A DNA stretch of 64,000 bases from an uncultured Prevotella sp. GTDB lineage: Bacteria; Bacteroidota; Bacteroidia; Bacteroidales; Bacteroidaceae. The stretch spans positions 1-64,000 of the forward strand of contig CAJOCR010000028.1 of assembly GCA_905236755.1 (NCBI GenBank), written 5' to 3'. The position numbers and the translations under genes were made by a program. Below, piece after piece: positions 1-8,195 of the stretch (positions within the stretch are counted from its first letter, which is position 1; every line of letters starts with the position of its first letter). Under the pieces are notes generated by a model. That model was not told the DNA's origin, did no database searches, and saw only the letters and a list, made by a program, of their open reading frames with translations.

Positions 1-18
1 TGTTTAAAACGCTTTTTG

Positions 19-110
19 AGGGTGAAGATGAGGTGAAGTTAGGGTGAAGATGGATTTTACACTTAAAGCATTGATATTCAGGGTATAACACCCGTAGGGG
101 TGAAATTGGT
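19..110. repeat. 11-bp-period GGTGA repeat cluster 3' of vapE copy A
   Basis: Three units with the core GGTGAAG start at 21, 32 and 43, exactly 11 bp apart, about one helical turn. Another GGTGA lies at 99-103, next to a short ACACCC arm at 88-93. The cluster sits just beyond the 3' end of the VapE gene and may continue left of the window. The same position beside vapE copy B carries a cluster of the same period and core but a different flank. An iteron-like protein-binding site or origin is inference. Confidence 0.6.
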
Positions 111-134
111 TACAAACATTTTTATTTTAAACGT

Positions 135-1340
135 CTATGCAGCCTTTAAGCAGCGTGGAACAGCAAAATAAACATTACCATGTTTTGTATGCTTGCTCTG
201 AAAACCAAGTGAATGTAAGGTTATACCTATGTCAACTTTATTTTTATGACTAAATGTTATCATTGGATAATGAGCATATAACTCATCCATGATTTCTAAC
301 ATAGAAAACGCCTTCACCTCCTCTCCTTTCTTTGGCTTGCGAAAGCAAGCCTCTGTCATAGTTGCGAAATCAATGGTTTGCTGGTATGGCTGGTTGGCTT
401 CTTGAATCTTGATTGTTTCTTCACGATTGAAGTAGCAAGGCTTGCCTGTGTTTATCTCGCTCAGAATCTGGGCATATAGCTGTTCGTGGTTTATTTCAAA
501 CGTGTTGTCTATGAGCTGTGTGCTGGGAATATTGACACACAGATAGCGACGGCTGCCAGTTGGGTCTTTCAAGGGTTGACGGCTGTTGGTTGTTGCCACA
601 AACGAAGCATAGCGATGCTGATCGGTTTGCACAGAGGCATATATTCGTCTGCCGTTTACCTTACTCTTTGAAATGGTGTGTTTCAATTCAGCCTGCTGTG
701 AGTTCTTCACCTGGTCAAACTCGTCGATATTCACAAGAAGATTGTGCGTGAGTGCCATTTCCTTGTCAAACTTGTTAGCAAGGTTCAAGTGGTCAAGATA
801 ATACTCACGAAGTGTAGCAGGAAGCAGTCGTTGGCAGAATGTTGACTTTCCACAGCCCTGATCGCCCATAAGCAGCAACACCACATCATTTCCGTGCTCC
901 ACATCCTTCTTCATCCAATGAGCCACCATAGAACGCAACCAAGTGCGAATCCACTCACTCTGCTTCTCGTTAACACTAGGGAGGTTGTTGATAAGCCTTC
1001 CCACATGATCTTCATCGTCCCAAGCAGGAAGGTTGTTCATGTATTCAGCAATAGGGTCGTAAAGAGGCGTGTGCTCAGAGTAAACATACATCTCGGCATA
1101 CTTCTTCAACGATTTCACATCAGGCAACGCCATCTCAAGGTTCCACACGATAGAGTTCCATCGTTCAGTGGTGAGATGCTGCCACACAAGAGGATTAGAG
1201 CCGACACGAGTAACCTCGTATCTGCCGTTCAACACATTGTTACGGAACAAATAATTCTGTTCAAAAAACTCCTCAATCTGCATGAGATCAGAGTTTGCAG
1301 CAACCATAGTTGCAGCATCATTCATGATTCTGTTTTCCAT
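135..1340 (-). CDS. VapE/VirE-family AAA+ ATPase, copy A
   Basis: This 401-residue protein has a Walker A motif GDQGCGKST near residues 159-167, a Walker B strand LLVNIDEF at 201-208, a sensor-type ATTN at 249-252 and a GSRR arginine pair near 262-265. These fit the virulence-associated E family, P-loop proteins of phages, satellites and Bacteroidales accessory regions that are related to replicative helicases. Bacteroidales relatives often carry an extra N-terminal primase-like region, which is absent here. The ATG at 1340 lies about 85 bp from a TATATTTG element at 1426-1433. A nearly identical paralogue lies at 59925-61118 in the opposite orientation; the two differ mainly over the last 65 residues. 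The exact activity is not established by the sequence. Confidence 0.85.
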   Translation of the reverse strand: MENRIMNDAATMVAANSDLMQIEEFFEQNYLFRNNVLNGRYEVTRVGSNPLVWQHLTTERWNSIVWNLEMALPDVKSLKKYAEMYVYSEHTPLYDPIAEYMNNLPAWDDEDHVGRLINNLPSVNEKQSEWIRTWLRSMVAHWMKKDVEHGNDVVLLLMGDQGCGKSTFCQRLLPATLREYYLDHLNLANKFDKEMALTHNLLVNIDEFDQVKNSQQAELKHTISKSKVNGRRIYASVQTDQHRYASFVATTNSRQPLKDPTGSRRYLCVNIPSTQLIDNTFEINHEQLYAQILSEINTGKPCYFNREETIKIQEANQPYQQTIDFATMTEACFRKPKKGEEVKAFSMLEIMDELYAHYPMITFSHKNKVDIGITLHSLGFQSKHTKHGNVYFAVPRCLKAA

Positions 1341-1425
1341 AAAGATAAAAGTTTAAGAATTGGTTATTTCATCAGTTGTAAAGGCTAACGAGTAGTCTGC
1401 TTCTGCATGTTTCTCTTTTCGATTG

Positions 1426-1433
1426 CAAATATA
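1426..1433 (-). promoter_or_regulatory. minus-7 element for vapE copy A
   Basis: The minus strand reads TATATTTG, a match to the Bacteroidetes TAnnTTTG consensus. The surrounding sequence is conserved upstream of vapE copy B, where the same octamer lies at 59832-59839. This gives a leader of about 85 nt in both copies. Confidence 0.6.
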
Positions 1434-1625
1434 CAAAATCATTTTGTAACTTCCAAGCTTTGAGACAAATCCAGAAGTCACCTCTCGCTCACCTCCTCTA
1501 TATATTATACTCAAAAGAGGTTGAAATCGGGTTTACCCAATGCTTACTTTTTAATTATTTCCCCGCTTTATTGTAAGTTATTATTATTTTAGTGGAAAAA
1601 GAATTTCTGGTCTCATTTTGGGAAC

Positions 1626-1675
1626 AATTAACCCACTGATAATCGGCATTGCTGCTGAAAAACAGTGGGTTAATT
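1626..1675. repeat. conserved 13-bp inverted repeat between cargo and vapE (copy A)
   Basis: A perfect 13-bp inverted repeat, AATTAACCCACTG at 1626-1638 and its complement at 1663-1675, encloses a 24-nt loop. The same hairpin with the same flanks lies at 57323-57372 near vapE copy B. The arms end in AATT rather than a long T run, so it is only a weak terminator candidate. Positions 1341-1710 as a whole are shared with copy B; I see no gene in 1341-2142. Confidence 0.75.
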
Positions 1676-1841
1676 CGTTATATTGTCAATCTTGAAAAGA
1701 TGAATAACTATTTTGTCTAATTCTGCAAAATGATAATTATTAGCTTTATAATTGTCTCTTTGATGCTTCAAATAGGAGATTCTATGTAAAAATATAAACA
1801 AATAGTTCACATTTTGCATCAAAATAAGGAATATTTGAAGA

Positions 1842-1870
1842 AAAACATGTAACTTTGCAAAGCATGTTTT
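1842..1870 (+). promoter_or_regulatory. promoter with flanking inverted repeat for the restriction enzyme
   Basis: TAACTTTG at 1850-1857 fits the Bacteroidetes minus-7 consensus. It is bracketed by a perfect 8-bp inverted repeat, AAAACATG at 1842-1849 and CATGTTTT at 1863-1870. The position suits repression by the HTH protein encoded at 5701-5907, as in controller-protein restriction systems. The binding partner is inference. Confidence 0.5.
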
Positions 1871-2142
1871 ATGCACATAAATATAATCAATAATTATTTT
1901 TTTTAAATGAAACTTCTGAGCAGAAAATAAAAGTATATAGTTTTAGACATCCTTGACTCAACTGAATACCGAACTTGCACTTCATTATACGTCAGTTTAG
2001 TTAGGACAACAAGGGTGTCTGCGCTACATAATATGGGCGTGGACGGAATGAATGTTGTCTGATGTGGGCTGTGCAAGGCCTTGGTACCAACCAGAATTCT
2101 CCCACGCCCTTTTCTTCAAGAGGGCGTTTCTGTTAAATCGAT
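1871..2142 (+). promoter_or_regulatory. structured leader of the restriction enzyme gene
   Basis: About 270 nt separate the promoter from the start codon and contain no convincing gene. GGGCGTGG at 2035-2042 can pair with CCACGCCC at 2102-2109. The segment ACGCCC at 2104-2109 can instead pair with GGGCGT at 2122-2127 just before the ATG. The two stems are mutually exclusive, which resembles an attenuator or start-occluding switch. An independent small RNA is also possible. Confidence 0.35.
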
Positions 2143-4086
2143 ATGATTACAAGAAATTTGAGGATTCATGGTGACAACATTGTTGAGTGCGAAAGAACAC
2201 TCAAGATGATTGCTGAAGCATATAACTCAACTTTTGAGTTGTTAAATAGTCCGGTATATTTCCCAAAATATGCAATTAAGACAAAAGATTATTTATTTGT
2301 AATAGAACTTTTGTCTGGTCATGGAAGGTGGAGCAATATTGACTTAGGAGATATTGTTTATAAGGCTGGAGGTCGATTAAGAGAATCTGCTGATTCTTAC
2401 TTGACTGAAGTTTCTGGAGCACATGAAACTGTTTTGCTTGGAATAGAATACTGTTCAGCCTTACCGGCTGGAAATAATGCATGGCAAAGAAATGGTCGTG
2501 CATTAGCAAGTGTATTTGCGAATGTTCCTTATCTGTATTACGCCGAGATTGGGGGTATTGAGTTAGATGAAAATCGTAATCCCAAAGCACCAAGATACCC
2601 TAATCCAGCTGTTCCATTTTCTTATGTTTCACTTTCTCATGACATGAATAGTGTATGTCTTCCTGTTTATAGAGCACATCCTTCTATGACACTACAGAAT
2701 CATGCGGCATACAATTCAGCGTTGGGTTATAATGATGGATTAGTTTTTATCCGTCAGATACTTAATGGAGAAGATACCTCTTTGACAGTAAATTCACTTA
2801 AAGATAAAGCTGTTAAGATGGTAGAGATTCTTTCTAACTGTCGCAAAAAGAAGGACACTCTCAAAGGTAAGAAATGGGATGAACTTTTAAAATCAAGTAA
2901 TAGAACTTCTTGGCTTGTTCAAAACTATAAAGAGGAATGGCAAAAGAAATCTTCTGATAAAGTGCTTGTATCTGGTACGTTTGAACTTCTCAAATCAAAA
3001 ATCAAAAAAATGGCTGTTGTTCCTATCACAGCTAAAGATTTGCCTTTTTGTGTCGTTCCAAAACAAAACCTTCCATCACTAAAATCTTGGATTAAAGAAA
3101 CTTATAATGGCTTGGATGTTTCGTTTGATTTGAATAAAGATTTAGCTTTAGTTTGGATAACAGGTTTTAAACCAAAAGGGGATGATTCACGACCAGACCG
3201 AGGACTATCTCCTTTATGCCGAATGATTTTAGGAAAAGATGCTAATATCATGGCTATTATATCAGGTCCAGGCACAAAATATACATGGGAAAAGTTGCTT
3301 AACTCTCCAAAAGAACTCTGTGACAGCAATGGGTTGTTTGAAGCAATCTTCTCATGTTGTAATTATTTGTTTGTTGATAGCGCAACATGTGACAGTTATG
3401 TTTTTATGCCTACTGGGGCAAAACTTAACAAAAACACTAAGCCTATTACATTTCCTTATATCCAAAAGCCTGTTGTAAGGTATTTTGAACATGATACAGA
3501 CTGCGCAATACATCAAATCCTTTCTTCCCATAAAGATTTAGGTGTGTTTGAATGTTTCTGCAATCCACCTGGGGGCGACTGGTCTGGTATTTCTTTCTTT
3601 AAGAATGGTAAAGAATACAAGTGGACTTCCCTTCCACGTGTTTCAGAACATAGCAAGAGACCTGACCACATTTTCCAAATTGAAAGGAAAGGACGCTTAA
3701 TATTCGTCCCTATCGAGTCTAAAGGATATGGGAAAGACCTAGAGAAAAACATTGGTAATCGACTCAAAGATTATATCAATGACTTATTTAACAGTGAACC
3801 AACTGCGTATAAGTCTAATGATAAGACAGATTGGAAGTTCTTTGAAGGCTCTATCGGTGAGGTGAAATACAGTATGATTTCTGTTGGTGCCTTTCTTTAC
3901 AAAGACGAACGCGAGTTAACAAACCAACTTCTCAGGGGAAATCTGGATGCTATCTTCGCGTTCGAATTTGGGGACATCACCACCCTGCACTTCTATGCTA
4001 GTGCTAGTGGTGAGATCCTGCTTGATTATCTAAAGGAAATTGCGCTAGAACAAGCTAGTTTTATAATTAAGGTACACAGATTCTAA
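2143..4086 (+). CDS. probable Type II restriction endonuclease, PD-(D/E)XK fold
   Basis: This 647-residue protein is encoded next to two adenine methyltransferases and a small HTH protein, the usual make-up of a Type II restriction system. Near the C-terminus it has PD at residues 507-508 followed by ESK at 525-527 at the end of a hydrophobic strand, a good PD-(D/E)XK metal-binding core. The N-terminal 500 residues show no domain I can name and may hold target recognition. It is far longer than DpnII-type nucleases, which have about 290 residues, so a Type IIS-like two-domain arrangement is plausible. Its 3' end overlaps the convergent methyltransferase by 42 bp. The recognition sequence cannot be read from the gene. 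Confidence 0.75.
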   Translation: MITRNLRIHGDNIVECERTLKMIAEAYNSTFELLNSPVYFPKYAIKTKDYLFVIELLSGHGRWSNIDLGDIVYKAGGRLRESADSYLTEVSGAHETVLLGIEYCSALPAGNNAWQRNGRALASVFANVPYLYYAEIGGIELDENRNPKAPRYPNPAVPFSYVSLSHDMNSVCLPVYRAHPSMTLQNHAAYNSALGYNDGLVFIRQILNGEDTSLTVNSLKDKAVKMVEILSNCRKKKDTLKGKKWDELLKSSNRTSWLVQNYKEEWQKKSSDKVLVSGTFELLKSKIKKMAVVPITAKDLPFCVVPKQNLPSLKSWIKETYNGLDVSFDLNKDLALVWITGFKPKGDDSRPDRGLSPLCRMILGKDANIMAIISGPGTKYTWEKLLNSPKELCDSNGLFEAIFSCCNYLFVDSATCDSYVFMPTGAKLNKNTKPITFPYIQKPVVRYFEHDTDCAIHQILSSHKDLGVFECFCNPPGGDWSGISFFKNGKEYKWTSLPRVSEHSKRPDHIFQIERKGRLIFVPIESKGYGKDLEKNIGNRLKDYINDLFNSEPTAYKSNDKTDWKFFEGSIGEVKYSMISVGAFLYKDERELTNQLLRGNLDAIFAFEFGDITTLHFYASASGEILLDYLKEIALEQASFIIKVHRF

Positions 4087-4869
4087 AATGTCTTCCTGCA
4101 CCTTATCTATAACTTTTCTAAACGCAGATTTCCCAGTCTTAACTTTAAAAGTTTCTTTATATAGTTCCTTTGGAGGAGCATACGAATAGTTGCGACCTCC
4201 AGAGGAACCATCAAAAGTAAGCATCCAATTAACGCCTTTGGAGTTTAACAAATCGAGTGTATTATAAAAATCGTCTAAGGAAAACGGAGTCTGGGTATAT
4301 CTGCTTTTTGTTCCACCGTAAGGAGGATCCAAAAAAACGAAATCACCTTCTTTCACGTCTTCTAAGCATTCTCGATAATCAACATTAAGGAATTCAAATT
4401 TATGGATAAATTGACTCCATTGGAATATAATATCTGAGAGGCGTTTCGGGTCTATGCCTGGTCTAGTCAGATGCAATGAGTTGTTAAATTCTCCTGCGCT
4501 ATTATAGCGTATCATCCCATTAAGGCAAGTTCTTGTTAAAAACAAAAAATCAAGTGGATTCTTTGTTTTATTGAATGTGTCTCTTACTTCATAAAAGACC
4601 TGATAACCTTCATTTTGAAGTCTATTCCAACGGGTCGCATACTCTGTAGCGACCAACTCTGGATTATTCTTAATTTCATTCCACAATGCAATTAGCTCTG
4701 GAATTATATCACTGGCCTTTCCTTTCTTTGCCTTTGCGAATGGCATCATTGCGCCTCCACCAACAAAAGGTTCATAATAAGTGGTAGCAGGAAGAAAGAA
4801 TTCTCCCAACTGAGTTGCAACAGTTCTTTTACTGCCCGACCATTTAATAACTGGCTGTAGTGGTTTCAT
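4045..4869 (-). CDS. Dam-like (D12 class) adenine-N6 DNA methyltransferase
   Basis: This 274-residue protein has the order typical of the alpha or Dam class: an N-terminal KWSGSKR, the S-adenosylmethionine motif EPFVGGGAMM near residue 35, and the catalytic DPPYGG in the middle. It should methylate adenine in the site cut by the partner nuclease and so protect host DNA. The length is normal for the Dam/DpnM group. Its ATG overlaps the stop of the upstream methyltransferase by one base (TAATG), implying translational coupling. Its 3' end overlaps the convergent nuclease gene. The target sequence is unknown; the C-terminal half does not look close to Dam, so a GATC site should not be assumed. 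Confidence 0.88.
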   Translation of the reverse strand: MKPLQPVIKWSGSKRTVATQLGEFFLPATTYYEPFVGGGAMMPFAKAKKGKASDIIPELIALWNEIKNNPELVATEYATRWNRLQNEGYQVFYEVRDTFNKTKNPLDFLFLTRTCLNGMIRYNSAGEFNNSLHLTRPGIDPKRLSDIIFQWSQFIHKFEFLNVDYRECLEDVKEGDFVFLDPPYGGTKSRYTQTPFSLDDFYNTLDLLNSKGVNWMLTFDGSSGGRNYSYAPPKELYKETFKVKTGKSAFRKVIDKVQEDILESVYLNYKTSLF

Positions 4870-5687
4870 TAGAATAAAGAGTAATTTTTCTTTTGAAGCG
4901 CATCTTCTAATCTTTTTTGCGCAATATCAATATATTCTTTTTCAATCTCGAAGCCGGTCACATTCATACCGAAATTAATACCAGCAACCATTTCAGTACC
5001 AGAGCCAGCAAATGGCACAAGCAGTTTACCTCCTTCTACGCCACACAATGCAAGGATTCTTTCAGACACTTTTATAGGTTTCTGAGTTGGATGAGAACCA
5101 AACTTCATTTCGTCTTTTGTTTTATTATTTGGAATATCCCAAACTGTTCTCATTTGCTTACCTGCTTCTTTGAGTAAATCTGATGAAGAATAGTACGCTT
5201 TTGATGCTTCATAATTAAAAAAGTATTTCCTTTTCTTTTCACCACCCTTATGAACCCATAGTATTGTTTCATGACTAGCGGTCAATCGTCGGCCTGACAG
5301 ATTTGGAAAAGAATTGCGCTTAAACCATGCAATCTCATTGATGATTTCAAGACCCAATAACTGGCAGCATACGTTAACAAATCCTGAGTTATGATACGTT
5401 GCATGAATCCATATCGAACCTTCTAACTTGATAATTCTCTTCAATTCTTTAAGCCAAGCATAAGTGTTAAGAAAAGAATCATTTTGAGATAGTAAGTCCC
5501 ACGCTTCATTTTCAAGATTCCATTCGCCGCCAAAGCCAGAAACCTTTCCCTTTTTACCGTAATCCCAGTTGTGCTTTGATGAAGCTCCATAAGGTGGGTC
5601 AACAATGCACAAATCAAAACTATCAGATTCAAGGGCCTTTAGTCCATCATAGACATCTTGATTGATAAGATTATATTGTACTGCCAT
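4869..5687 (-). CDS. beta-class DNA methyltransferase (N6-adenine or N4-cytosine)
   Basis: This 272-residue protein carries the catalytic motif DPPYG near residue 30 and the cofactor motif FAGSGT near residue 229. This catalytic-first order marks the beta class of amino-methyltransferases. HPTQKP shortly before the cofactor motif is typical of the family. Pairing with a Dam-class enzyme resembles DpnII-like systems (DpnM plus DpnA) and also Type IIS systems that need one enzyme per strand of an asymmetric site. It follows the HTH gene by 13 bp and is coupled to the next methyltransferase by a one-base overlap, so the three form one operon. Adenine is the likelier target, but the sequence does not settle it. 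Confidence 0.88.
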   Translation of the reverse strand: MAVQYNLINQDVYDGLKALESDSFDLCIVDPPYGASSKHNWDYGKKGKVSGFGGEWNLENEAWDLLSQNDSFLNTYAWLKELKRIIKLEGSIWIHATYHNSGFVNVCCQLLGLEIINEIAWFKRNSFPNLSGRRLTASHETILWVHKGGEKKRKYFFNYEASKAYYSSSDLLKEAGKQMRTVWDIPNNKTKDEMKFGSHPTQKPIKVSERILALCGVEGGKLLVPFAGSGTEMVAGINFGMNVTGFEIEKEYIDIAQKRLEDALQKKNYSLF

Positions 5688-5700
5688 TTTATTCTTGTAT

Positions 5701-5907
5701 TTATTTTTTGTTTTTACTTACTATAAGTTCAGTAACATCAACACCTAACAAATCCGAAATATCGTTGAGAGTTTTTAAGTCAGGCTGTATTGTGTTCTGA
5801 CACCATTTACTTACAGTACTTGGAGTTTTACCTAGTGCATCTGCAAGCCATTTACCTGTTTTGTTTTGTTCAACCAAAACGAGTTTTATACGATTGAAAT
5901 TTGCCAT
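5701..5907 (-). CDS. small XRE-type HTH regulator (controller-like)
   Basis: This is a 68-residue helix-turn-helix protein beginning MANFNRIKL. The core reads KWLADALGKTPSTVSKWCQN followed by a leucine-rich helix, a textbook Cro/C1-type fold of the size of restriction-modification controller proteins. An upstream in-frame ATG at 5988 exists, but a minus-7 element at 5934-5941 lies between the two, so the ATG at 5907 is preferred. It heads the operon with both methyltransferases. Its likely role is timing expression of methylation and restriction, with the inverted repeat at 1842-1870 as a candidate operator. Binding is inferred. Confidence 0.82.
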   Translation of the reverse strand: MANFNRIKLVLVEQNKTGKWLADALGKTPSTVSKWCQNTIQPDLKTLNDISDLLGVDVTELIVSKNKK

Positions 5908-5933
5908 AATATTGCAATTTATAGTAATTTGGT

Positions 5934-5941
5934 GCAAATCT
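5934..5941 (-). promoter_or_regulatory. minus-7 element for the regulator-methyltransferase operon
   Basis: The minus strand reads TAGATTTG, which fits TAnnTTTG, 27 bp upstream of the ATG at 5907. It argues against the longer reading frame that starts at 5988. Confidence 0.5.
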
Positions 5942-6016
5942 ATCAAAATTTTATGAAAGTAACGAGTTTTATCAAAGGAAAGTTGCAAACAACATTATTA
6001 TTTCTCGTAAAACAGA

Positions 6017-6636
6017 GTAAAATGACACCTAAGACGACCACTTTTCGCTCAGTTTGTCCCAACCTTTCCCAAAAGGGACAAACGTTGATGACTTCAATTC
6101 GATAACTCTTATCTCATTATCCATGCAATCTCCAAATGACAAAATCGGAAAATTTCCGTTGTTTTGCTTTTAGCGAAACTTGGCGGCACCTCGGTATAGC
6201 TCAAACAAGCATGGCTCTACTCTCGGTTTGCACAAGCTTTCCATGTGAAGATTTGTTAAGCAGATGTTTTCATTTTGGGGTTTGTGAAATATTTGTTCCC
6301 AATTTGTTCCTTTTGCAATTTTTCTGCATAAATAATTGCTGATTATCAGACACTTGCAAGTAATCAGCAGGTTTTGAAGAAGAGTATTATGATATAACGC
6401 GAATTCAACAAATTCAAAATAAAGCAAGCTATATTCAATAGCCCTTTGCTCATTAATACATGGCATGCAGGGAAAAAGTAATATTCAGTTATTACTCCAG
6501 CATATTGATAAAGAAATTCTCAAAAACGCCTATTATATTTTGCAGTTCAATTCAACTCCATTCGGTCAATAACCGTTGGTTGCTCATTGATAATGGGGTG
6601 ATATCCTTTGCGCTTATTGCGCATTGGTGCATCAGC
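6017..6636 (-). repeat. conserved non-coding block R2, copy A
   Basis: Read on the minus strand, this block aligns with 55347-55860 on the plus strand. The best-conserved stretch is at 6370-6440, and both copies end in AAAAGTGGTC shortly before the promoter of the cargo genes. It includes the 8-bp inverted repeat GCTGATTA/TAATCAGC near 6340-6371 and, only in this copy, a 9-bp pair GTTTGTCCC/GGGACAAAC near 6052-6083. Stop codons are frequent and no reading frame is shared along its length, so I treat it as non-coding. Confidence 0.6.
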
Positions 6637-6650
6637 ACATTATTTTCCAA

Positions 6651-6777
6651 GATTGAGCATGAGTGCCCGAACTTGTGAGGGTTGCTTATATTTGGGAAAA
6701 GCCGTTGGAAGCTTGCTTGCACAAGGCTTTTGGCAAATATAAGCTAAAGGCTTTGAAGAAGCCTCTCATGCTTAATC
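6651..6777. repeat. large imperfect palindrome (about 127 bp)
   Basis: GATTGAGCATGAG at 6651-6663 mirrors CTCATGCTTAATC at 6764-6777. Inside it, GCTTATATTTG at 6684-6694 plus AAAGCC mirrors GGCTTTT plus CAAATATAAGC ending at 6744. The loop carries further short self-complementary steps. It adjoins the outer edge of R2 and contains no gene. It could be a small non-autonomous element or a cruciform-prone boundary. Confidence 0.6.
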
Positions 6778-6951
6778 ATTTTCTTAAAACTATAATGAGT
6801 TTCCAGCTATTCTTCCAGTTGGGCAGCCCCAAGTAATATTGAAATATGGAAAAATGGAAGGATGGAACCGAAGGTCACTGACCGAGTGGATGCTGTCAGC
6901 GAAGCTGGTGCATCCGGATAAACGAGGGAAGTAAATATTTAAAGCGCTTTG

Positions 6952-6995
6952 CGCAAAAAAATGCCCAAAAGCTGGAGCTAACCAACTTCCGGGCA
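6952..6995 (-). terminator. terminator of the M23 peptidase gene
   Basis: On the minus strand TGCCC (6991-6995) and GGGCA (6962-6966) enclose a stem with an inner TGG/CCA pair, followed by seven T residues. It lies about 30 bp downstream of the peptidase stop. Positions 6778-6951 show no gene. Confidence 0.6.
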
Positions 6996-7026
6996 ACATA
7001 TAAAACTTTTTATCGGATAGTCTTGC

Positions 7027-7983
7027 TTATGAATATCTCAGGATCTGTCCAGGGCGAACCTTTGAACGGTTGGTGATATGGTTCAAACGGCAAATCATCT
7101 CTACGCTAACACCTCTCTGTTCTGCAATAGAGTAAAGTGTTTCGCCTTTCTTAACCTTATGATACAGTATTTCTTCGTTGGATGATGAGAAAGAAGAGCT
7201 CTTGCTGTGTCCTGGTGTGCCTCCCTGTACAAGATCACGGGTGTAACCGCCATTACCTACCTTACCACGCTCTGCAGTTGCAAGTCGTGAATCATCATCA
7301 TATGTTTCTTTCTTGAAAGTATAGAAGTTTCCTGTAACATCCTGGTTACGGAAATCGAACAATAGTGCTGGATTTAAGGCTACACCACAAAGACGTGTTT
7401 CAAAATGTAGATGTGAACCTGTGCTTCGACCTGTGTTTCCGCCGAGACCGATAGGGTCGCCTGCACGTACCATCTGGTTTTCTGTTACAATCTGTTTAGA
7501 CAAGTGTCCGTAAATTGTTTCCAAACCATTGTTATGACGGATTACAATATATTTTCCGTATCCGCGGCCTTCATATCTTACTATACGTACTTTACCTGAG
7601 AAGGCTGCGCGGATAGTGTCTCCGATATAAACCTTGATATCAAGTCCTTTATGAGTACGTCCCCAACGTGCACCGAAGTTACTGGTTACTACTCTACTTG
7701 GGGTTGGCATGCAGAAGTGTCGAAGATCAATTCTGAAAGAATCAGGCAACTCTGTAGCTTTATGAGCGTACTGGTTGTTCCAGTCTTCATATAGTTGTGC
7801 TGCAGGTGATTCCATTTGTTCTCTCTCTGTTACGCTCTTCAATGCAAGTGTATCAAGGGCTCGCATCTTGCGGTCAACAGGTGCCTGACGTGCCAAAAGG
7901 TCTTGTGCACTCACAGGTGTTGCTGCGAGAACAAAAAATGCCGCTATAATTGTCTTCTTTAAAATCGCATTAAAATATTTCAT
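7027..7983 (-). CDS. secreted M23 metallopeptidase with C-terminal LysM domain
   Basis: The 318-residue protein starts with a signal peptide that ends near VSAQ at residue 27. A LytM/M23 domain follows, with the zinc ligands H111 and D115 (HKGLD) and H193 of the HLH motif, plus the conserved H160 (YGHLS). A LysM domain covers about residues 273-317 (KGETLYSIAEQ). M23 enzymes cut peptide cross-links in peptidoglycan, and LysM holds them to the wall, so a role in cell-wall remodelling or division in the periplasm is likely. All ligands are present, so it should be active rather than an EnvC-like activator. A TATCTTTG element lies at 8082-8089 on the minus strand. The gene stands alone, with about 210 bp of non-coding DNA before recG. 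Confidence 0.9.
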   Translation of the reverse strand: MKYFNAILKKTIIAAFFVLAATPVSAQDLLARQAPVDRKMRALDTLALKSVTEREQMESPAAQLYEDWNNQYAHKATELPDSFRIDLRHFCMPTPSRVVTSNFGARWGRTHKGLDIKVYIGDTIRAAFSGKVRIVRYEGRGYGKYIVIRHNNGLETIYGHLSKQIVTENQMVRAGDPIGLGGNTGRSTGSHLHFETRLCGVALNPALLFDFRNQDVTGNFYTFKKETYDDDSRLATAERGKVGNGGYTRDLVQGGTPGHSKSSSFSSSNEEILYHKVKKGETLYSIAEQRGVSVEMICRLNHITNRSKVRPGQILRYS

Positions 7984-8195
7984 ATCAATTTTAGGTTTAA
8001 AGTCTTCCGCCGGTCGTTATTTTTTTCAGCGAAGAACTATCGAGGATAATATATTTTTCCTCAAAAACGTATTAACGTTTACAAAGATAGCAAAAAAATA
8101 TCGTTTTTGTTACTTTCTTAACTTATTTTATTGGGTATCAGCATTATTAGGTTTTGTGGTTAAAGCGTTGCCTTTCCCCACCAGCAAAAGGGAAA

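Noticed and set aside
894..1388. 164-codon plus-strand frame opposite vapE copy A
   Set aside because: It is the antisense shadow of the AAA+ gene; its counterpart in copy B is shorter and altered by the same substitutions that are conservative in the VapE frame.
1670..1876. Minus-strand 68-codon frame between vapE and the restriction gene
   Set aside because: It crosses the conserved hairpin and the plus-strand promoter, has A/T-driven composition and is not kept in the matching region of copy B.
1871..2142. 6S RNA or SRP RNA gene in the restriction leader
   Set aside because: I could not match the conserved SRP tetraloop region or the 6S bubble; alternative stems directly before the start fit a leader better.
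4045..5687. A GATC-specific DpnII/MboI system
   Set aside because: The methyltransferase classes fit, but the nuclease is far larger than DpnII and the Dam-like C-terminal half differs, so the site should not be assumed.
5908..5988. Longer N-terminus for the HTH regulator
   Set aside because: It would begin upstream of the TAGATTTG promoter box and add residues unlike the HTH family.
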